A DNA stretch of 64,000 bases. Source: Megalobrama amblycephala (taxonomy: Eukaryota > Chordata > Actinopteri > Cypriniformes > Xenocyprididae). Below the pieces are notes generated by a model, which did not search any database, was not told the origin of the DNA, and was given only the letters and a program-made list of their open reading frames with translations. Shown here piece after piece: positions 1-10,386 of the stretch. The number at the start of each line of letters is the position of its first letter. Position 1 is the first letter of the stretch. Made by a program: the position numbers and the translations under genes. The stretch spans positions 9,236,537-9,300,536 of the forward strand of contig NC_063049.1 of the NCBI RefSeq assembly GCF_018812025.1, in the 5' to 3' direction.

Positions 1-149
1 GTTCGAGGTACAGACACAGTCTCTATGTGATAATATCTAGGTGAAAGAGTTTCTATGTGCTGTGAATTATTTGAGTTCTGTGACGTGAGGCGGCTAGCAG
101 ACGGTCGGTTTAGCCAGTTTGTCTGCGTCCTGATCTGGGCCCTGGTTTG

Positions 150-1226
150 TCATGTTTCAGCTCTAAGACTATTTGCCAAATTTCTAGAGAGAAGAGCAGC
201 ACCATCCCGGGAGGGATGAATACCATCTCTTTTCAACAGATCAGGTCTGCCCCAAAAGCTTTTCCAATTGTCTATGAAACCTATATTATTCTGCGGACAC
301 CACTTAGACAGCCAGCCATTGAGTGATGATAACCTGCTAACTATCTCATCACTCCGACGAACAGGAAGAGGGCCAGAACAAATTACTTCTGCTGACATTG
401 AATTTGCGAGTTCACACACCTCTTTAATGTTAATTTTAGTGATCTCCGACTGGCGAAGTCGAACATCATTTGTGCCGACGTGGATAATGATTTTAGAATA
501 TTTACGTTTAGCATTAGCCAGCACTTTTAAATTTGCTTTGATGTCAGGTGCTCTGGCCCCCGGCAAACATGTGACTATGGTGGCTGGTGTCTCTATTTTC
601 ACGTTCCGTGTAATAGAATCGCCAATAACTAGGGCACTTTCAACAGGATTCTCAGTGGGTGCGTCACTGAGTGGGGAGAACCTGTTTGATGTTTTAATCG
701 GAACGGAAGAGTGGTGTTTGTTCTTGCCATTATGCCGCCTCACAGTCACCCAGTTAGCCTGCTGCATGGCTTCTACAACCGGAACCGAATGTGCAGTGTT
801 TACTAGGCTAGTCGCATCCAAAGCAGTATCTAAGGCCCTTTCATTCTCACTATCCTCAATTAAAGTTTGGATGCGTGTCTCTAATTCTGAGATTCTCTCT
901 GTCAGCCTGACAATATCCCTGCATTTATCACATGTGTAAGGCTCACTGCTGACAGAAAGAGCTAAGCTGTACATGTTGCATTTAATACACATGATAATCG
1001 TCGGACATGACTGACCGTGTGTTTGATGAACGCCGTCCGAAAAACTGCAACGCACACGGGACTCGCTGGCTGGATGTCTCGGTCGCTTGCCGGTGCCTGG
1101 GGCAAGGGTGATGTGCGGGACGCTGTACCTCGCGGTGGATCGATGAATGCCGGGCAGCAACGTCTCCACAGCTTCCCGATCTGGCGAGGACAGATCAGAA
1201 TAACATACATCTGATAAATCCGCCAT
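150..1226 (-). CDS. LINE ORF1 protein with CxxC pairs, coiled coil and SGNH/GDSL esterase domain
   Basis: Uninterrupted 358-residue frame. Visible parts in order: a basic, Ser/Pro-rich N-terminus; two CxxC pairs (residues 80-83 and 99-102) that could bind one zinc ion; a short acidic heptad-like segment (about 105-130); and an SGNH-hydrolase domain from about 197 to the end. In that domain GDSI (202-205) carries the nucleophile serine, GTND (251-254) the Gly/Asn block, and DGIHP (334-338) the Asp/His pair. Esterase-type ORF1 proteins of L2/CR1 LINEs bind RNA or membranes during retrotransposition in the known cases. All catalytic blocks are intact and no stop or frameshift is seen, so the copy is young or was recently active. 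It is not a host gene as far as I can tell. The frame on the opposite strand at 268-939 is its shadow. Confidence 0.8.
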   Translation of the reverse strand: MADLSDVCYSDLSSPDREAVETLLPGIHRSTARYSVPHITLAPGTGKRPRHPASESRVRCSFSDGVHQTHGQSCPTIIMCIKCNMYSLALSVSSEPYTCDKCRDIVRLTERISELETRIQTLIEDSENERALDTALDATSLVNTAHSVPVVEAMQQANWVTVRRHNGKNKHHSSVPIKTSNRFSPLSDAPTENPVESALVIGDSITRNVKIETPATIVTCLPGARAPDIKANLKVLANAKRKYSKIIIHVGTNDVRLRQSEITKINIKEVCELANSMSAEVICSGPLPVRRSDEIVSRLSSLNGWLSKWCPQNNIGFIDNWKSFWGRPDLLKRDGIHPSRDGAALLSRNLANSLRAET

Positions 1227-1553
1227 TAAATCGACAAGGAAGGTTGGTTTAGAGGAAAAAAGAAAGTAGACGGTAGCTAGCAGGCTATGGCTAACACTAG
1301 GTGATTACGCTGGTGGATTGCTAGTAATAAATCGTTCCGTTTAGTAATACTATGCAATAGGTTAAGTAATCTAGTGAAAAATAAGAAAGTTATATTATGT
1401 GAATAGGAATAAAGAGAAGGATTTAGGATAAACTCCACGAAGCTCCGAGCGTAGGTCAGACAGCAGGCAGGCAGCAGCGTTCTGAGGGCCAAAGGGGAAA
1501 GCCAATCTGGCTGCTGTGGTGTATGCGTGTCTGAGTCTCTCCAAGTCTCTCCA
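1227..1553 (-). other. Presumed 5' UTR of the LINE
   Basis: 327 bp without a convincing reading frame between the ORF1 start and the truncated LTR. Its position directly upstream of ORF1 suggests LINE 5' UTR; I see no other structure in it. Confidence 0.35.
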
Positions 1554-1830
1554 CGAGTGTTAATGAGCTTCACCTGGGAGGCGCACCGGCCTTGATTCCC
1601 TCATGGAGGAGCTCCGGGAGCATAAAAGGAGGAGCGACTACAGTGAAGGACGAAAGAGGACCAGGCCTGGACTTTACTTTGTGTTTTATTATGTTTGTGT
1701 GGCCGGCAGACGTCCGCGAGGGTCTGCCGGCATTACTTTCGTTTTGTTCTTTGTTTATTTTATATTAAAGTTTGGTTCAACGTTCGCCGGTTGCCGCCTC
1801 CTTCTTCCCACATCTACTAACCTCGTTACA
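1554..1830 (+). repeat. Left LTR, truncated at its 5' end
   Basis: 277 bp matching 2531-2807 with few differences. It contains a TATA-like CATAAAAGG at about 1620-1628 and an ATTAAAG polyadenylation-like signal near 1764, and ends in CA at 1830, immediately before the primer-binding site. Confidence 0.75.
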
Positions 1831-1831
1831 T

Positions 1832-1849
1832 TGGTGCCGAAACCCGGGA
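1832..1849 (+). promoter_or_regulatory. Primer-binding site of the LTR element
   Basis: TGGTGCCGAAACCCGGGA lies one base after the left LTR. A TGG start pairing with a tRNA CCA end is the known form of such sites. I do not assign the tRNA. Confidence 0.65.
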
Positions 1850-2476
1850 GGAAGGAGGGACATGCTGTCGAAGAGCCCTCGCTGCTGAGGGGGATCGCGG
1901 TGCTGCGGAGTTCGGGCAGCGCGGGAGTGTGTGTAGACCGCGAGAGGCTGCCCGAGGCGGTGGTGCTGGAGCCTAGTGAAAGGTGGGACGGAGACCCGGA
2001 TGCCGTGCTCCTGGGACGAGGTGGGGTGGCTGCCGTCCAGGAGGGAGCGGAGGAGTCGCCGCCGTCCGCCGTGGGCCGGAGCCTGCTGCCGTCCGCCATG
2101 AAGGGGAGGAGCAGGGGACGGGGGACTCGCTGCCGGCTGCCCTCAGCCGGAGGAGCCATCGCCGGCCACCAGGAGGCGGTCGAGGATCGGGCCGTCCACC
2201 AAGCGTCCAGTGCCATCGCATGTGGCACCGCGAGGAAAAGCCTCTCGGCAGGCTGAGGACCGAGCGGCAGTGTGTCTGGGAACCGGACACAGAATTTTTT
2301 TTTCTCTTTTTTTCCTCTCCCCCCTGTCTCGTTCTGTCGCTCCCCTTGCTTCCGTCTCCTTTCTCTCGTCTCGTCTGTCCTTTCCCCCAGGTGCTGCGGC
2401 CACCGAGACAGGCCCCGGGGGGGAGTAGAGCGCAGTCTCGGGAGTATCCCCCGGCCTGCGAGGGGCGATGGGGGTA

Positions 2477-2807
2477 TGTGGCGACCAGGGCGGGCGAGAG
2501 CCGTGAGGGAACGGCACGAGGCCGGTGGCGCGAGTGTTAATGAGCTTCACCTGGGAGGCGCACCGGCCTTGATTCCCTCACGGAGGAGCTCCGGGAGCAT
2601 AAAAGGAGGAGCGACTACAGTGAAGGACGAGAGAGGACCAGGCCTGGACTTTACTTTGTGTTTTATTATGTTTGTGTGGCCGGCAGACGTCCGCGAGGGT
2701 CTGCCGGCATTACTTTCGTTTTGTTCTTTGTTTATTTTATATTAAAGTTTGGTTCAACGTTCGCCGGTTCCCGCCTCCTCCTTCCCACATCTACTAACCT
2801 CGTTACA
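2477..2807 (+). repeat. Right LTR, full length (331 bp)
   Basis: Begins with TG after a purine-rich tract and ends with CA at 2807. The last 277 bp equal the left LTR. The TATA-like and ATTAAAG signals are repeated here. Confidence 0.7.
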
Positions 2808-3179
2808 GCCATTTTTGGAGATTAACTTTTAAAGAAAAGCTAGAGTTAATGGACCAGAGCTTAATTTTGTGCAGAAAGCCAAAGCTTTTGAAAGCAGTTA
2901 AGAGTGATACCCCTGGATGATGACAACTTCAATCAAGAAGCTAAAGCTTTGCGGCTGGAAGTCTTTGTCATTTTGGTAAGTTATTTAAAAGGGTCATTAA
3001 CTGCATTGTTTTATTGTTTTAAAGTGTTTCCTGGGGTGCACTCATGATGTTAGTTTGCTTTTACATCAAAAATTGTCATAATTTAGAAATAAAAGGCATT
3101 TTTTGCTGATTTCAGCCCTCTGATTTGAAGGCTTTGTTTTAAGGGGCGTGTCTGTGTGAGACTTCAATGTAAACGCCCA
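2808..3179. other. Non-coding stretch between LTR element and DIRS terminus
   Basis: No gene seen. From about 2990 the text (poly-T runs, then a GC-richer CGTGTCTGTGTGAGACTTC segment) has the look of a dispersed cyprinid DNA repeat, but I found no termini. Confidence 0.3.
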
Positions 3180-3510
3180 CTGCTGTGAACGAGACGCTAC
3201 GTCATATGATGTTATGGGAACCTTCTGCGTGATTGCGTCGTGAAGCACTCTTGTATCTAACCAATGATGAGACGAGAACGCTAGCTTCTGGATTATGGCT
3301 GAAGCAAGATGCTCACAGGTATGCCGGGGATACGGCAACGCAACGTAGCGTCTCGTTCCCTATTCAGGAAACCAGGGTTACACAAGTAACCCGAGACGTT
3401 CCCTTTCATGGAAACTATCGATGCCACGTCATATGATGTTATGGGAACACTGTCCCAACTACGTCGTAGAACCAAGTACCTGTCTGTTGTAGACAGAACT
3501 GAGCACCTGT

Positions 3511-3635
3511 CTATCTTGTAGACAGAACTGAGGACCCCGGAGTGGAGCCTACGTCTAGGTTGTAAAACCTAATAAATGTGTGCTGGGATGACCATCCAAC
3601 TGAATCACATATGTCAGTAATGGATACTCCTGACA
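3511..3635 (-). pseudogene. DIRS tyrosine recombinase, C-terminal piece with the catalytic tyrosine
   Basis: The minus frame just left of the TTAA insertion reads SGVSITDIC ... TFIRFYNLDV before a stop at 3511-3513. The Tyr of RFYNLDV (codon 3562-3564) is in the position of the nucleophile in DIRS recombinases. The frame is in register with the piece at 5414 and above, once the inserted element and one TTAA copy are discounted. Confidence 0.75.
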
Positions 3636-3639
3636 TTAA

Positions 3640-5409
3640 CCCTCGGGGGTCTGAGGTATTTTTGGGCCCTGGAGAAGTTGAGACATGCCCTGACATTTGT
3701 GCTTTTTTCAGTTGTTCATAAGCATATTAATGACAAAAGTGTCATTACACTGTATTCAGCACAAACTAGGCTACAATAATATGTGAGGAACATGCATGTA
3801 CATGTTTGTGCTTTTGAAGGAATAACGTTTATGCGTGGTTATTGAAAAAACAAAAAACTTAAGTCACTGAAATAAGGCCAAAAAAAATATATTAAAACTG
3901 TGTTCACAAGGATTCTGGGTATTGGAGGTTGTAGACTAGAGTTTTTGCTTCAGAATGAAGTAAAAATTATCATTCCTACTCCTTCATATAAAACAATAGA
4001 GAGATTTAAATTTTCTAAGACACTTTTGGTCAAGAAACACGGTATGCGGGGAGGCGTGAATCCTCATGTATAATGGGTGATTCTCACCTGAGAAGACAAA
4101 AGAATTGAATAATAATGACCTGAAATGACTTGCATATTAATGAGGCCTTTCAGTCAGGTAGGCTGTGAAAAAAACCCTCTGTGATCATGCTGATAACAGG
4201 ATTAAAGTCCACTCAGGACAAAAAAAAAACATGATTTTTGTGATCTCATGCATGCACGTATTATTGCACATGATATGAAGAAAATTTTGTATAGGCCTAT
4301 GTTAAATTACACTACCAGTCAAAAGATTGAACACATTGCCATTATAATGTTTTTAAAAGAAGTCTCAAGTCTCTAACCAAATAATGGTTTTCTATTTTAA
4401 TATACTTTAAAATATAATGTATTTCTGTGATGCAAAGCGTCTGAACATTCCTACCTCTAGGGCATTTCATATAGGCTACTATATTTGTTATATTATAGAG
4501 CCTAAATGTTGATGTGCAGTTGACAAACTATACATCATTAAAAAGATCTAAGACTCAAGCTTCACATTTTGACTCTTAAAATCTTATATTGACCATACTT
4601 TCTTAATATGCTTAAAAGCATACACATTTGGAGAAATATTGATGGATTCTCATATGTTTATATCAATTTTCTATACAGAGGAGTAATATTTATTATTCTA
4701 TATTTATTGTCATTATTATGAGCGCTGGATGCTGTGTTTTTAATTCATACTTGAGCCAGAGGGCGCTCTGCCCCTTTTGTCCACAAATGCCTCAGTAAAA
4801 GAAGAGGCATATCATGTGACAATCAAGGAACTAACAGAGGCAAGAGATCGCTAAATATGGCTATTCAAAACACTTTTCAAGACAATAAATACACGATTGA
4901 GATGATGTATGCATGTATTGACTCTGAATTTGCGTCTGAATAGCGCTCGCTCCGTGGGCGTGGCCGCATTAGCAGATAATGAGCTGAATCACGGACTTCT
5001 GACATGGCTCTCTTTTCATACAGATTACATAAACACAGAAGGTTTGTTTTCGATTTGACTTACATGTTTTAAAACCTGACATCTTAACGTTTTTTTAGAC
5101 ATGAGTGTAATTTTTTTGTCATTAGTATTCACTAAGTTACAGTTCATTTTCTAAGAACTATCAGATTGGACTTCGTTCAGAGGGAGACGAGAGATCACGC
5201 ATCATGTTAGTTTTCTTTATTTTACAAAAAGCACAACATTTTGTTTTTACTCTAAGTGTGCACAAATAAAAGAAGATATTCCACAGATTAAAATGGTGTA
5301 TAACTCTTAATTTTATGTGCAACATTGACGGAGTATTTTTTAGTCTCTTTCACACTGATAAGAAAAAACCACGGTGGTATCCCCGGCGATACCTTCAGAC
5401 CTCAGAGTG
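3640..5409. mobile_element. TTAA-flanked piggyBac-like non-autonomous element, copy 1 (1770 bp)
   Basis: Flanked by TTAA at 3636-3639 and 5410-5413. The left end is CCCTCGGGGGTCTGAGGTAT; the right end, read inward on the other strand, is CACTCTGAGGTCTGAAGGTAT, an imperfect inverted repeat. No transposase frame is visible. The interior is AT-rich and holds a fragment of another dispersed repeat (about 4310-4460). Exact TTAA duplication is the rule for piggyBac and also occurs in Kolobok elements; the CCC(T) start favours piggyBac. Related copies are at 22152-23686 (inverted) and 28626-29203 (partial). Confidence 0.8.
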
Positions 5410-6320
5410 TTAAGGCCTTTGAGGCCGCCATACCCCTAGTAGCGTGGACACGGACAGCTAATGGAGATGGGTGTCCAGCCGCCTCATAAGCAAGTGAGAT
5501 AGCCTCGACCACCCACTTGCTCATTCTCTGTTTAGATGCTGGGCCTCCTTTCTTAGGAGACCCGTAACACACAAACAATTGATCTGTTTTAGGCCACAGG
5601 GCAGCTCTGTGAACATATGCATCTAAAGCCCTCACTGGGCAGAGCAGACTGAGTTTCTCCTGATCCGAAGTTGTAAATGTAGGAGGATAGAAGGCCAGAA
5701 GTACGATGGGACCCGGGACGTTGGTGGGGACCTAGGCACATAGCCTGGTCTAGTGTGCAGGAACGCTTTGACCATTCTAGGTGCGAATTCCAAACACAAA
5801 GGAGCAACTGTAAGTGCTTGAAGATCTCCTATTCTTTTATGTGATGAAATAGCCAGTAGAAATATGGTCTTTAGGGTGAGGAGTTTCTCTGAAACTTCCT
5901 CTAGTGGTTCGAAGGGAGCCTTAGCTAACCCTTCTAATACCACAGCCAAGTCCCAGGCCAGAGTCCTTGTACGTACTGAAGGCCTCAGCCTCAGAGTACC
6001 ACCGAGGAAGCGTTTAAAAAAGGGAGGTCTCAACCTACCAAGGAATCCCCCAGAGGAGCATGGCCAAAATGGCTGCAACATAAACCTTCAAGGTTGAAGG
6101 GGATAAAACCTCTGAGAACTTGTCTTGGAGAAACTGAAGCACAAGGCTAATAGAAGAGTGGACAAGGTCCACATTGCTTTGTCTACACCAAGTAGGGAAC
6201 AGTTTTCATTTATACACATACAACTTCATCGTGGAATGAGCTCTGGAGTGGAGTATGGTCTCCACAACCTCAGTTGGGAGACCAGCATCTATGAGCCTGG
6301 CTCCCTCAGAGGCTAGGCCC
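5410..6320 (-). pseudogene. DIRS tyrosine recombinase, N-terminal and central piece
   Basis: Three overlapping minus frames (6206-6757, 5632-6081, 5402-5635) give the recombinase in pieces: an N-terminal helix region ending HSRAHSTMKLYVYK, a core with DLAVVLEGLAKAPFEPLEE, and the VHATRGMAASKAL box carrying the His/Arg part of the catalytic set. Frame changes near 5635 and between 6081 and 6206 show decay. The frame is cut at the TTAA at 5410. Confidence 0.7.
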
Positions 6321-6649
6321 ACAGTCTCCGTAGTTCTGGGCGTGGATGAATTATCATGCCGCCCGCTTGAGACAGGAGGTCCTGCCTGAGAGGAAGCTCC
6401 ATCAGGGAGCCGTCTAGAAGTGACACTAGGTCTGAGAACCATATTCTGGTTGGCCAGTACGGGGCTATCAATATTAGACTGACCCCTTCCTGGTGTGCTT
6501 TCTCCAGAACTCCCGGGAGCAGAGCGAACGGGGAAATGCATACAGACGCAGCCTCGGCCACATCTGTACCATGGCATCCAGACCCAATGGTGCTGGATGA
6601 GATAGGGAGAACCACAGTGGACACTGGGTTGAGTCCCCTGAAGCAAATA

Positions 6650-7142
6650 GGTCGACTTCCGCTCTACCAAAGTTTTCCATTGTGAGCTCCACCACCTCGT
6701 GGAGTCTCCATTCCCCGGGCCTCGGCCCCTGCCTCGACAGGGCGTCTGCTCCCACATTTTGATGCCCTGGGATGTAAGCTGCTCTCAGTGAGAGGAGCTT
6801 CCCATGGGCCCACAGGAGGATCCGACGGGCCAATCTGCATAGTTGGCGAGACCGCAGACCCCCCTGATGGTTGACATGAGACCACCGACATGTTGTCTGT
6901 GCGGACCAACACATGGTGGCCCTTGGGTCGGGGAGGAAGTATTTTACTGCAAGAAATACCGCCATCATTTCCAGCCGATTTATGTGCCAGGAACTCTGAT
7001 GGTCCTCCCAGAGACCCTGAGCTGAGCAACCACTCATGATCGCCCCCCAGCCCGTGAGGGAAGCATCCGTCGTAAGCATTATGCGACGACAAGGAACCCC
7101 CAAAACAGGTACTTGGGACAGGAGCCAAGGCTTTTTCCACAC
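6650..7142 (-). pseudogene. DIRS RNase H domain
   Basis: The minus frame contains LTTDASLTGWGA (first catalytic Asp), INRLEMMAVFLAV (Glu) and YIPGHQNVGADALSRQG, the usual DIRS RNase H blocks in order. It overlaps a +1 frame at 6664-7164, so at least one frameshift is present. Confidence 0.75.
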
Positions 7143-7159
7143 GACCAGAGCACGAAGAC

Positions 7160-8290
7160 ATCACCGCGTGACTTTGATTGTGCGAAAAGGATTTCCCCTC
7201 GGAGAAAAGCCCTGGTCCTGAGCCACCACTGCAAGGGTCTCATGTGCAGCAGGCCTAAAATGTATCCCGTTGGACGCAGCTGCCATCAGACCCAACAGTC
7301 TCTGAAACTGTTTGACAGTGAGTGACTGGCCTAATTTCACCCCATTCACGGCTGAGAGAATGGAACTCACACAAGCAGGAGACAGGTGTGCCTGCATCGT
7401 GGTGGAGTCCCAGACTACCCCTAAGTAGTTAGTAGTCTGAGCCGGAACCAGCACACTTTTCTTGGCATTGAGCCTCAGCCCAAGCTTCTTCATGTGGGAC
7501 AGAACAACATCTCGATGTTGAGCTGCCAGCTGCTCCGATTGAGCTATAATCAACCAATCGTCAATATAATTTAGCACGCGGATGCCCTGGAGTCTCAGCG
7601 GAGCCAGGGCTGCATCCCCGCACATCGTAAATGTTGGGGGGTGATAAGGATAGGCCGAAAGGAAGAACCCTGTATTGGTAAGCTTCGCCCCCGAAAGCGA
7701 ACCTGAGGAACTTCCTGTGCTGAGGATGGATGGACTCATGAAAGTAAGCGTCTTTAAGGTCTATCGCCACAAAATCAGTCCTCGGACCTGATCTGTGGGA
7801 TAATCTGTTTGAGTGTTAGCATCTTGAACTTGAGCTTTTGTATGAATCGATTTAGCACACGTAAATCTATAATAGGACACAGTCCTCCATCCTTCTTTGG
7901 AACAATGAAGTATCGGTTGTAAAACCCTGACAGCTTGCTGGGAGGAGAACCCCTTCTATAGCTCCTTTTTGCAAGAGCGTCATAACCTCCTGTTCCATTA
8001 CCAGAGACTGCTCAGGGGCCACCACCGTGTGAAGGACCCCATTGAACTGGCGTGGGCAAGACCCGAATTTGTAACCATTTTCTATTGTGAGCAGCACCCA
8101 TTTTGAGATATTTGGGAGAAGTTTCCATTCTGCCAGAAAATTTACTAAGGGAACCAGTCTCTCAAAACTGGCCTCTGGTGTTTTTTGAGCACTTGACTCG
8201 GCGCCCTGAAATGGCAAACTGGCAAGGAACAGCCAAATCAAGTGATGACCGACCCTCCGAGGAGGCCGCTGCGCCCTGAAGCACACTGGG
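7160..8290 (-). pseudogene. DIRS reverse transcriptase
   Basis: Pieces from N to C: 8286-7867 (LLQKGAIEGVLL block), 7770-7561 (AIDLKDAYFH and VLPFGLSLSP blocks) and 7739-7161 (NYIDDWLIIAQ, the catalytic DD of the palm, then LGLRLNAKKS). Frame changes near 7650 and 7850 break the protein. Confidence 0.8.
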
Positions 8291-8690
8291 TGGCAGGGTT
8301 AGCAGAACGGCCCCCTGAGGGCACTCAGGAGGGGTGGATACCATATAGTGTGATAAAGAACCCTCTTCGGAAGGGGGCTACCTCGAATGTCTCACGCCAC
8401 TGGCGTCAGGACCTCTTTGAAGCCTTCTTGGTGATAATAACAGTACGCAGATTTGTCTTACCTCACAAAGACTTCAGCTGTGTCGCCTGTCCCGGTCCCC
8501 AAGCTTTCTGCGGGGGAGCAAGGGTGGCAACACTTTTTTTTTTTGGATGAACGGTCAGACAAGTGCCCTGAAACAGCGAGCCGGCAGGGAACAACTGAAC
8601 TGACTACTCTATGACCCTCCTCTTCTTGGAGGATCACTGGAAACTGCTGCGCCCCGAAGCACACGAGGTGGCAGGGTTAGCAGACCGGCC
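8195..8690 (-). repeat. Imperfect tandem duplication upstream of the DIRS RT
   Basis: About 110-130 bp at 8200-8312 recur at 8568-8690, period about 375 bp; the shared core is GAAGCACAC.. followed by GGTGGCAGGGTTAGCAGA. It lies where gag or a gag-RT linker would be expected; I recognise no gag motif here. Confidence 0.55.
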
Positions 8691-9622
8691 TCTTTTCCTT
8701 TAAATTCCTGACAGGCTGAATATATTAGAATACAAAAAGAATTATAGCTCGTAATAGTTTGCAAGGTGTTATAGGGAAAGAGAGAAAGAGAAACTCCCAT
8801 CTGCTCAGTTCCCTCCAAATATATATAAACACATTATATACAATATATACTACGTGCACGTAATCTATGCGTAGCCTCAGCAAACGCGAGATCCGAGCCG
8901 TATATTCTTTATTGCAGGCTTAATCCACGCGCTGCCTTGGCAAACGCGAGATCCGAGCCTTGCGTTAGACTTTTATTCCCTCGAGAATAAAGCCAACAGG
9001 AGTGGAGCTAAAAACTTCCACTAGTGCATTTCTTTCTTTACACTTCGGGACATTTTTATGAATGAACCCTGTCAGCTGCTTACTTTATTTTTGAACTGAC
9101 TTGCATGCTCCACTCCCTAAATTCAGAAAGATATTTGATTTAATTTCGCAGTTAAATCGAGAAAATAATCAGACAAGTATATCACGGTCTGAATATTTCA
9201 AATAAACAATAGTCATGGCTTTCAAACACAACTGAATCGTTTTTGATGTTGGAATAATAAACGTGTGATTTTGGAACATGATATGTGTGTGAGATGGCGA
9301 GTCCTCAGATCGATATCTGTGAAATACCGGTTCCTCAACCCGGGGGAAGAAACCGCAGAGCATGCTTCCACCTGGGAAACGGCACTGAACCTGGCAGGTA
9401 AGGGCAGAGAAAGGGCGGCGCCCGTCTCTAACCCTTCTGACAGATCCACTTTACACAGTGTCCTGAGAGTGAGTTTTTCACAGTGCACACAGACAGCTCT
9501 CTCGAGAGCTGCCTGGGCATGCTCAACTCCCATTCAACTGCTGTTTTTCTCCATAATACGTGTCTTTTTTATATATAAATATATGGATTGGTGAGATACT
9601 CTTGTCCTCAGATGAAGAGATC
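8691..9622. other. Non-coding stretch with a 60-bp tandem pair
   Basis: No gene seen. CAAACGCGAGATCCGAGCC occurs at about 8881 and again at 8941 with related flanks, a two-unit tandem of 60 bp. The remainder (9290-9545) is GC-richer and may be a further piece of the DIRS element; not proven. Confidence 0.4.
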
Positions 9623-9630
9623 GTGACTTG

Positions 9631-10378
9631 CAATGTTGGGGAGTAGTTAACTACATGTAGCGGCGCTACTAGTTTAACTACATTTTTCAGTAGCTTGTAT
9701 GTAGTTCAGCTACTTTTAAAACAATGTATAGTGAGACATTTAAAATTTTAAGTCATTTTACAAATAATTGGAATAGAATTTCAAAAATATTGCTACAAAT
9801 ATTCTAATATTTGTCTAGTCTGCATTTACATTGCTTATTATTATTATTGCATATTTTTGTCCTGTGTTATGGTTATGGTAGCAATTTTTAGTGTAAATCC
9901 TGCATTTATATGTAGAAATATTCTGAAACTGTAGAGTGCAATTGGTTGTCAGTCCTCTCATAGCATGATAAACAAAACCTATATTAAAATTCTAAATGTA
10001 TTATTTATAAAGTGTGCAAACAGTGTCAGTGTGAGATATAGGCTACATTTGAGTATTGTATCTTTTGATATAGTTTACAAAATAAAACAGTACGCTTTGA
10101 AATCATAATTGCAGTGCATTGCTTTGTTTTAAACATCTTACTTAAACATTATTCATTAAGAGTTATCCAGTTATTTGTAATAAGCTATGTCATTAAAAAA
10201 AAAAAAAAAAAAAAATAATCAAAGTAGTTTCAATGTAGCTAGCTACTTTTTGATAGTAACTTGTAGTGTAGCTAACTACTTTTTCAAAAGGGTAGCTTGA
10301 CTGTAGTTTAACTACTTTAATTCATGAATAGCTAGTAGCTTGTCAAACTACAGTTTTAGAGTAGCTTCCCCAACACTG
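9631..10378. mobile_element. hAT-like non-autonomous element (748 bp)
   Basis: Begins CAATGTTGGGGAGTAG and ends CTTCCCCAACACTG, an imperfect inverted repeat of the hAT form. It is flanked by a perfect 8-bp duplication GTGACTTG (9623-9630 and 10379-10386). Subterminal TAGCTACTTTT-type motifs recur near both ends, and an A run lies near 10194-10215. No transposase. Confidence 0.88.
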
Positions 10379-10386
10379 GTGACTTG

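Larger units (their letters stand above)
1..1553 (-). mobile_element. LINE (L2/CR1-like), 5' part with ORF1
   Basis: Read on the minus strand this stretch gives a presumed 5' UTR (1553-1227), an intact ORF1 (1226-150), and about 150 bp beyond ORF1 that may be the start of ORF2; the rest would lie left of the window. The coiled-coil plus esterase ORF1 is known from L2/CR1-type LINEs of fish, so the clade is an inference from ORF1. The right boundary is placed where the LTR homology begins at 1554; no reverse transcriptase is visible, so the element is incomplete here. Confidence 0.6.
1554..2807 (+). mobile_element. Small LTR retrotransposon (TRIM/LARD-like), no coding capacity recognised
   Basis: Two near-identical 277-bp copies lie at 1554-1830 and 2531-2807; both end in CTCGTTACA. 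Directly after the first copy is TGGTGCCGAAACCCGGGA (1832-1849), which has the form of a tRNA primer-binding site beginning TGG. Just before position 2477 is a purine-rich run (GGGGCGATGGGGGTA), in the place of a polypurine tract. The right LTR therefore probably starts at TGTGGCGACC (2477), and the left LTR has lost its first 54 bp at the junction with the LINE. The roughly 650-bp interior is GC-rich, and its open frames resemble no gag or pol that I know. No target duplication can be tested because the left end is missing. Confidence 0.75.
3180..8690 (-). mobile_element. Decayed DIRS-type tyrosine-recombinase retrotransposon, split by a nested element
   Basis: On the minus strand, going down in coordinate, one meets a reverse transcriptase, an RNase H and a tyrosine recombinase, the DIRS order. 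Coding parts are at 8290-7160 (RT), 7142-6650 (RNase H), 6320-5410 and 3635-3511 (recombinase), with several frame changes. Downstream of the recombinase stop, 3180-3500 carries a short direct repeat (CGTCATATGATGTTATGGGAAC at 3198 and 3428, one base longer in part) and a small palindrome GGTTACACAAGTAACC, fitting the terminal/complementary repeats of DIRS. The right end is uncertain: RT-upstream sequence with an imperfect tandem duplication reaches about 8690. The copy is dead because of frameshifts and the insertion at 3640-5409. Confidence 0.75.

Noticed and set aside
268..939. 223-residue open frame on the plus strand
   Set aside because: Exact antisense of the LINE ORF1; no family resemblance of its own.
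1603..2745. Several long open frames on both strands in the LTR element interior
   Set aside because: GC-rich composition, repeated LTR sequence and Arg/Gly/Pro-rich products without known motifs.
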